A stretch of DNA of 7,006 nt from Bacillota bacterium (GTDB lineage: Bacteria > Bacillota > UBA4882 > UBA8346): positions 1-7,006 of the forward strand of contig JANQHU010000091.1 in the NCBI GenBank assembly GCA_028282485.1, written 5' to 3'. A program made the translations under genes and the position numbers. This document shows positions 1-6,100 of the stretch, one piece after another; positions within the stretch are counted from its first letter, which is position 1; the number at the start of each line of letters is the position of its first letter. A model generated the notes under the pieces. It ran no database searches. It saw only the letters and a list, made by a program, of their open reading frames with translations, and was not told the origin of the DNA.

Positions 1-2671
1 AATTATATTGCGCCATCATCTCATCCCGTAATTTCATGATGGCCGGTAATAAAGCATAAGCTACTCCGCCATCCGTATGGCCGCCCGAGTCGGATTCAGT
101 ACAAATATCGTCGGCCATAGGCACCTCTTTGGCTAGCTGGGCTTCTGCAGGGGTAATCTTATTGGCGGCGACCAATTTGGCTAAGATTGCTTCCGGTGCT
201 GGATTTAAAAATACCTTGGCTACCTCTGGCCTTGATATTTTCGCAATAATTTTGTTACCTGTGCTAACTCTTCCACTCTCATCTCGTACTAATCCCTTGG
301 CCCGGTATTTAACTAAAGCTGGGGAGATACTTAAAAAAGCGGCCGCTTCTATTACTTTCACTTGATGTTTCAAATAAAGATCTACTGTCTTCTCTTCAAA
401 ATCAGGATTATGCAAATTATGTATTAAATTTAGACCATAAGCTTCATTATTATTAAGCTCTTGCTTAATATATAAAATAGCTTTTTCAATCTCATCTAAT
501 TGCAAACCGCCACTGCCCAAAAAGCCCATCATCCCTTTTTTTCCTACTTTAACAACCAATTCTTTTGATGCAACCCCCCGATACATTCCCCCAGTGAGAT
601 AAGCATACTTTAAATTATAATCCTTTTTAAAAGCAGCACTTCCTAAAGCGGTTGGCGAAATGGCCAAATATTCCTCCTTGGCTGCCGCTTCTGTGGTAAC
701 AGTTACTTCATTATTTACCAAGCTCTGCGACTCCTTGGGTAAAACATTTGCCGCAGGCTTCCTAAAAACTTGTTTAATTTCAGCTTCGGCAATAACTAAA
801 GGTTTTGTATCTTTTTTAATCCGCTGAATTAATCCCGTTAGAACCTTTCCCGGTCCAATTTCCGCAAACTCCATTTCTCCTAATCCCATTAAATACCGAA
901 TACTTTCCGTCCATTTGACTGGACTACTAATCTGCTTTACTAAATTTTCTTTAATATTATCGACACCATAGGGTCTCGCTAAGACATTTGAAATCACCGG
1001 GATACTTGGCGCTTTCAAAGCAAAGCCCTCTAAAAAGCTTGCAAATTGCTTTTGGGAATCAAGCATATACCGTGAATGAAAAGCACCACTAGTTTTTAAA
1101 ACCACAAACATTTTTACCGCTTTGATTTCTTGAAAAATTCTTTTCGCTTCTTCGATGGCAGTTTTCGGTCCGGAGATTACTATCTGTTCCGCTGAGTTTA
1201 AGTTAGCAATATCAATATCATCCAACCGATGTTTTTGTAAAACTTCAACCATTTTTTCCTCAGAGAGACCGATTACTGCAGCCATCCCTCCTCCGCTGGC
1301 TTGTCCCATTAATTCGCCCCGTTTTTTGACTATCTGTAATCCCGTGGCAAAATCAAAAACCTCTGCTGCAAATAAAGCACTGTATTCTCCCAAACTATGA
1401 CCGGCAACACAATCGGGTTTCTGGCCCAGTTCCTTAATTTTTTGGAGATAAGTTAATACATTAACAGTAAATAAGGCTGGTTGGGTATACTGAGTCAAAC
1501 TAAGCAGCAAATTAGGATCTTCCAAACAAAGCTCTTTAATGGAATATCCTAAAATCCCATCGGCTGTTTTAGTTATTTCGGGAAATTGATCAAATAATTC
1601 CCCCCCCATTCCTTTAGTTTGGGAGCCTTGCCCCGGAAACACATAGGTAATCATCTTGGCAACCTTCCTTTCTGAATTAACCATATTTAATTGGTGCATA
1701 AATCTTTTTTCTTTTCTAATCTCTGTTCTGATATCTTCTAAATTATTTAAATTCCGGTTAAAAGGAGTAAGCACTGCATAAGCCTGAGAGGTAGAGTCTG
1801 GTGCCAAAATTTTTTTAGTAAAGTTCGTCATAGTTCCAGCAGGCCCTAAATCCAAATAAATTGCCGGGTGCTCTGCTTCCAAAGCTTGAATTCCTGTTTG
1901 AAAACGAATTGGTTGACGAACCACTTCCCAAAAAAAGTCTTCCGGAAGCTGAGTTAACCTGGCCCCGGTCCATGAGGAGAGCAAGGGTAGCTGTGGGACC
2001 TGCCGGGATTGATTTTTTAAAAATTCCCGGTATGCTTCAGCCGCCGGATCAATTAAAGAGGAATGAAACCCGTGGGAGACCGGCAACAACTGACAGACAA
2101 TCTCTTTTTCCCTCAAAAAAGTAGCAATGTTAGTTAAATTAGGCCCTCGGCCAGCCACGACAAAATGGCCTGGATAATTTACGCCTACTAATTCACTATT
2201 TTGGGCCAGCAGCAGCTCCTTATGATATAATCCGGAGTTATGGAGGATGGCCAACATCCCCCCCGGGGAACAGGTTTTCTCCAGCAGTTCCGCCTGCTTC
2301 AGCACCGCTCGCAAAGCCTCTTCAACGGATACCACTCCCGCCACCGTTGCTGCAACAAACTCCCCCAAACTAGCCCCAAATACATAATCAGGTTGGATTC
2401 CGCATTCTCGTAAAAATTGCACCAAAGCATACTCCACCATAAAAATAGCCGGGTGGGTATCAATGGTTCGGTCCCAGGCCCCCTGGGAGTCTTCTTTTTG
2501 GCCAAAGAGAACTTCTAGTACCGAGCGCCCTCTAATTTGCCGGACAACCTCATCCAGCTGACAGATCCATTTGTGAAAAATAGTCTGACTTTCAAACAAC
2601 TCCTGCCCCATCCGCGGGTAATGGGAACCCTGGCCGGAGAAGAGGAAGATGATGGGTTTATTATGACTCAT
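1..2671 (-). CDS. trans-acting AT-AT-ER fusion (acyl hydrolase-like AT, malonyl transferase, PfaD-type enoylreductase); 3' end beyond window
   Basis: This protein supplies trans-acting functions to the AT-less PKS. The frame is open for 890 codons to the edge. AT1 (about residues 6-305) begins IIFLFSGQGSHY, has nucleophile Ser101 in GASLGE and His203 in GFHS, and carries Gln126 where malonyl ATs have the carboxylate-binding Arg; this fits the PksD/PedC acyl hydrolase group that removes stalled acyl chains from carrier proteins. AT2 (about 341-628) begins YVFPGQGSQ, has Ser426 in GHSLGEY, Arg451 (KKRGELM) and His532 in GAFHSR, as in malonyl-CoA:ACP transferases. The ER (about 665 onward) is a PfaD/PksE-type flavoprotein of the nitronate monooxygenase fold, with LGSAAFKKDY, YLTGGMYRG, SRPEVA and ESDSGGHTD; its C-terminal part is missing at the window edge. 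Start: ATG at 2671, overlapping the lipocalin-gene stop, with no clear ribosome binding site, so translational coupling is likely. AT-AT-ER or AT-ER fusions of this kind are known from trans-AT clusters (mupirocin MmpC; PksE for AT-ER). Confidence 0.95.
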   Translation of the reverse strand, partial: MSHNKPIIFLFSGQGSHYPRMGQELFESQTIFHKWICQLDEVVRQIRGRSVLEVLFGQKEDSQGAWDRTIDTHPAIFMVEYALVQFLRECGIQPDYVFGASLGEFVAATVAGVVSVEEALRAVLKQAELLEKTCSPGGMLAILHNSGLYHKELLLAQNSELVGVNYPGHFVVAGRGPNLTNIATFLREKEIVCQLLPVSHGFHSSLIDPAAEAYREFLKNQSRQVPQLPLLSSWTGARLTQLPEDFFWEVVRQPIRFQTGIQALEAEHPAIYLDLGPAGTMTNFTKKILAPDSTSQAYAVLTPFNRNLNNLEDIRTEIRKEKRFMHQLNMVNSERKVAKMITYVFPGQGSQTKGMGGELFDQFPEITKTADGILGYSIKELCLEDPNLLLSLTQYTQPALFTVNVLTYLQKIKELGQKPDCVAGHSLGEYSALFAAEVFDFATGLQIVKKRGELMGQASGGGMAAVIGLSEEKMVEVLQKHRLDDIDIANLNSAEQIVISGPKTAIEEAKRIFQEIKAVKMFVVLKTSGAFHSRYMLDSQKQFASFLEGFALKAPSIPVISNVLARPYGVDNIKENLVKQISSPVKWTESIRYLMGLGEMEFAEIGPGKVLTGLIQRIKKDTKPLVIAEAEIKQVFRKPAANVLPKESQSLVNNEVTVTTEAAAKEEYLAISPTALGSAAFKKDYNLKYAYLTGGMYRGVASKELVVKVGKKGMMGFLGSGGLQLDEIEKAILYIKQELNNNEAYGLNLIHNLHNPDFEEKTVDLYLKHQVKVIEAAAFLSISPALVKYRAKGLVRDESGRVSTGNKIIAKISRPEVAKVFLNPAPEAILAKLVAANKITPAEAQLAKEVPMADDICTESDSGGHTDGGVAYALLPAIMKLRDEMMAQYN
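1663..1670 (-). promoter_or_regulatory. possible internal ribosome binding site at the AT1/AT2 junction
   Basis: Inside the AT-AT-ER gene, minus-strand AAGGAAGG lies 8 bases before an in-frame ATG at 1654. That ATG is Met340, exactly where free-standing malonyl transferases begin (M-ITYVFPGQGSQ). It could allow separate production of an AT2-ER protein, or it may be a relic of two genes that were fused. The sequence is seen directly; that it is used is inference. Confidence 0.45.
2661..2671 (-). other. 11-base gene overlap (stop of lipocalin-like gene / start of AT-AT-ER gene)
   Basis: The minus-strand sequence ATGAGTCATAA contains the ATG of the AT-AT-ER gene at 2671 and the TAA of the lipocalin-like gene at 2663-2661, in different frames. 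No good Shine-Dalgarno sequence precedes the ATG, so ribosomes ending the small gene probably restart on the large one. Confidence 0.8.
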
Positions 2672-3104
2672 TACAAACTTGTTGCCAAACCAAAACACCT
2701 GTCTGTTTTATCCCTTCTACCAGTAATGGTGGTGTAGTTAATATTAACTTATTACCTTTAAATTGATAGTATCTTTCTTGAGCCGTTCCTATTAAGTTTG
2801 GAATAAGGCTAACGTCAATATAATGGATTACTTTTTTTTCATCTCTACAAACTTTATATTTTCCACCATATGAAGAATATGTATCTAGTGCTGCTGCTTT
2901 TTCAACAACATTAATGCGAACCAAATCCTCTGTAGTAAATTTAGAACGTTCTTTCTTTGAAAGCGAGACAGACATATATCCTTCTTGAGTATAGATAAGA
3001 TAACCATTAACATCTTGTCCGTATGGATAAAAAACATCTCCATTTTCTTTTCTAAATTCAAATGACAATAATCTCCAGGTTCCAACAAATAATTTCCCGT
3101 CCAT
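2661..3104 (-). CDS. lipocalin-like domain protein of the PKS operon, function unknown
   Basis: This encodes a small 147-residue protein that resembles the bacterial lipocalin-like domain family (Pfam Lipocalin_5). What shows this: a GTW motif at residues 8-10 opening the first strand (VGTWRLLSFE), a GYLIYTQEGYMSV strand pair at 34-46, the family-like DTYSSYGGKY at 74-83, VIHYIDVSLIPNLIGT at 92-107, and a closing LVWQQV strand. No signal peptide or membrane segment is visible, so it is probably cytosolic. I chose the ATG at 3104 because GGAGG lies 8 bases upstream and the GTW motif follows at the usual distance; a TTG at 3164 in the same frame would add 20 residues (including the translated ribosome binding site) and has no support. 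It sits between the PKS and the AT-AT-ER gene and overlaps the latter by 11 bases, so it is co-expressed with them. A ligand-binding or cyclase-like role on the polyketide is conceivable but purely inferred. Confidence 0.9.
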   Translation of the reverse strand: MDGKLFVGTWRLLSFEFRKENGDVFYPYGQDVNGYLIYTQEGYMSVSLSKKERSKFTTEDLVRINVVEKAAALDTYSSYGGKYKVCRDEKKVIHYIDVSLIPNLIGTAQERYYQFKGNKLILTTPPLLVEGIKQTGVLVWQQVCNES

Positions 3105-3156
3105 TTTCTCTTCCTCCAGTTTTAAAATTATTGTAAAATATTTATTTTTCAACACA
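3105..3156 (-). other. short AT-rich intergenic gap between the PKS and lipocalin-like genes
   Basis: These 52 bases are the only non-coding stretch in the window. They are very AT-rich and hold the ribosome binding site of the lipocalin-like gene. A weak AT-only inverted pair (AAAAT and ATTTT around four bases) is present, but there is no GC stem with a T-run, so I see no terminator and treat the genes as one transcript. No convincing promoter is visible. Confidence 0.6.
3113..3117 (-). promoter_or_regulatory. ribosome binding site of the lipocalin-like gene
   Basis: On the minus strand GGAGG stands 8 bases before the ATG at 3104 (ACTGGAGGAAGAGAAAATG). It is a near-ideal Shine-Dalgarno sequence and decides the start in favour of the ATG rather than the upstream TTG at 3164. 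It suggests the small protein is made efficiently compared with the fusion gene that follows, whose start has no such site. Confidence 0.85.
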
Positions 3157-6100
3157 TTATTCAATACTCATAGATACTTCTTGTTCACTATCATCCATTT
3201 CAGTTTGAGTCAATTTTAAATCTTCAGGATGATACTGTCTAATAAAATCAGTCGAATTAAGCCCTTTAGCCGAATATAACTTTTCGCAAAATGCAATTAA
3301 TTTTTCTCGCGATTTAGTTTCAGATAGCACCATCATATGATTTGACGAATCTAAATTCAACTTATAAAAATTTGGAAAAAGATTTTGCCATCCTTGCCAA
3401 TAATTAGTGCCATCAATAGGTATTCGTTTCACGCCTATTACAAAGTAAGGTTCTAAAAAACCATAATACAATTTACTATTATTGCAAAAATAATAGCAAG
3501 TCACTTCTTGTGGTTTAGACAAAGGAAAAGCTGCATAATTCTCTAATTCATATTTCTCAATATTTTGTAAAATTTTTTGAATTTGATTTTCCAATTGAAT
3601 TTCCGATTTGGTTAAACCTCTTTTGGCTGCTAGATTAAGTAATTCTTTCAAAAAAGTTTTGTCATCAGTTTTCGAATCAACCTCCTCTCTATGAATTAGT
3701 TTTTCAGTGTCGATTTCTTCATTTTCTTCCATAAAAGATGCTAACAATGCCATATTAACAGTCTGTAAAATTATTGATTTAGAAGAAAGAAAGTTTTCCT
3801 TTGTTGAGAGCTCAAAATAATCGTAGAAGCCATAAATTGTGTCCACCATTACTATTGTATTTACTTTTTGACCAACCTCTTGTAATTGACGCGTAATTTC
3901 ATAAGACAAAACCCCGCCCAAGGAAAAGCCCCCCAGATCATAGGGCCCTTTTGGTTGTACTGATTTTATTATTTGTATATAATAAGTAGCCAAGGCTTGG
4001 ATTCCTGCTATAGGAACAGGGGTCTCCTTTAAGCCCGAAGCTTGAATAGCATAAAAAGGGCGCTCACATTTTTGAGCTATTTTGAAATACTCCTCAACTC
4101 CTCCCAAACCACCATGGAACCAAAAAATAGGTTGTCCTTGAAACTTTTGATTGAGATGGATAAGCTCAGGATAAACTAATTTTTTAGGTAGATTATTTAC
4201 TTCATTTAACTGAATCAAATTTTTCTGAGGTAAGATACCAATAATATCTTTGATTGTTTGACATTGCTCTAATTTCACTAAGTCAATTGAAGAATCAATT
4301 TCAATTTGTAGTTTATAAATTAATTGCATTAATAAAATTGAATCCAGCCCATACCGCTTTAATGATTCCGATAAATCTAATTCTTCAGCTTTTAGACCTA
4401 ATAAATCAGCTAAAATATGTTTTATTTTTTTCAAAGTTAGTTCTTGATACATCCCAATTTCTTCTCGTAAGTATTTACCTGATAAATCATTTTTCTCACT
4501 AAAATCTTCTGCCAGCATGGCTTCTTCTTTTTGAGCAGATATTAGTATTGTAGGCTTCTGCTGTACCCAATATCTTTTACGTTCAAAAGGATAAGTAGGT
4601 AAGCTAATTCGGCTTGGTTTTAAATTATTTTTATATAATTTATCCCAATCAAAATTCAATCCCTTTGACCAAAATTCAGCTAACTTAGTATATTTTCTTT
4701 TATTAATCCAATTTTCAACTACCATTTGCAAGTCCTCATCAGCATTAAAAGCAGCTATAGCCTCTTTATTACGTTTCACTTGGCCATAATACAATCCATT
4801 TATCGCATACTGCCCAGCTAGAAAACTTCTTAACTTATCTTGAAGCTCTTGAATAGAAGTTACCATCACCGCCACCCGCTCTTCCATGGCTTCACGGCCA
4901 ACTTGGAGTGTGTAGGCGATATTTGCTAAATCATTGTCTGTAAGCTGCTCTTTTGTAATTGCAGCTAATAAATTTTCCACCATCACTTGCAACCGTTCTT
5001 TATTTTTGGCAGACAAGATTATTACGGCCGGGTTTTGCTGATTTATTGTAATAGAATTTGATACTTCTTTTTCTGGAATATATTCTTCTAATACTACATG
5101 AGCATTAACTCCCCCAAAACCAAAGGAACTTACTCCCGCTCGTCGCGGGATCACTTTACCCGCGTCATTTTCTAAAGCTAACCACTCACTTGGTTCTTGC
5201 ACTACGTAAAAAGGCGAATCTTTTAGTTTAATATAGGGGTTGATAGTATCAGAATGTAAACTTTTGACCAATTTTTGATGTTTCAGTTGCAATAACACTT
5301 TAATCACCCCAGCTACCCCAGCGGCTAACTCCAAATGCCCAATATTAGTTTTCACCGATCCCAAACCGCAATGGCTATCTTTCACCTCCGGCTCCCCGGT
5401 AGCCCTATATAGTTCTTGAAAAGCTATTTTCAAACCATTAATCTCAATGGGATCTCCAAGCTCGGTGCCAGTTCCATGAGCTTCAATATAAGTAACTGTC
5501 CGGGGATCGATCCCAGCATTAGTATAAGCTGTTTGTAGTAATTCTGCTTGGGCTTTCGGATTTGGAGCTGTTAAGGAAGTGGCTCGCCCACCGTGATTTT
5601 CAGCAGTACCACGAATCACCGCGTAAATATGGCTACCATCGCGCTCAGCTGCACTTAACTTTTTCAGAAAGAGCATCCCGGCTCCTTCTCCTCGAACATA
5701 ACCATTAGCCTTGTCGGAGAAAGTCTTACAGCGACCATCTTCGCAGAGCATTCCCGCTTTATTAAAGCTGATATGATAATCTGGAGTAACTATAGTATTA
5801 ACCCCTCCGGCAATGGCCATCTCACAACTACCTTCTTTAATAGCCGCCACTGCCCGGTGTATGGCTACTAAAGAACTGGAGCAGGCTGTTTCAATGGGTT
5901 CACTCGGGCCGTGTAAATTCAAACAATAGCTCATACGGTTTGGTCCTACCGAGGGTACCATTCCCGTTGATGAATAGCCTTCAATGGGGAGATTGGCCTG
6001 AGTAACCAAATTACTATAACCACTAGCAGCAGTACCTATAAAAATTCCCGTTTTACTCCCTGACAAACTCTGTGGGGAATGCCCAGCATCTTCTATAGCC

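Noticed and set aside
2299..2505. 68-codon minus-strand open frame
   Set aside because: It is an out-of-frame shadow of the AT1 region, whose own frame carries the GASLGE active-site motif.
1640..2671. Frameshift or gene break between AT1 and AT2
   Set aside because: I followed the frame from the ATG at 2671 through both AT domains into the ER; codon counts match at 1654 and at the window edge, so it is one intact frame.
129..2737. Plus-strand open frames at 129-365, 1155-1400, 1861-2124 and 2537-2737
   Set aside because: They are antisense to the well-conserved AT-AT-ER gene (the last also to the end of the lipocalin-like gene), and resemble no protein that I recognise.
2885..3088. 67-codon minus-strand open frame
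   Set aside because: It lies inside the lipocalin-like gene in another frame and shows no recognisable motif or ribosome binding site.
3105..3156. Rho-independent terminator after the PKS
   Set aside because: Only a short AT-only inverted pair is present; there is no GC-rich stem followed by a T-run.
2661..3164. TTG at 3164 as the start of the lipocalin-like gene
   Set aside because: It would translate the GGAGG site itself and overlap the PKS stop; the ATG at 3104 has a well-placed ribosome binding site and fits the family N-terminus.
4254..4502. 82-codon plus-strand open frame with hydrophobic, membrane-like sequence
   Set aside because: It is antisense to the ACP2 region of the PKS; the hydrophobic look comes from reading Asp/Glu/Lys-rich AT codons backward.
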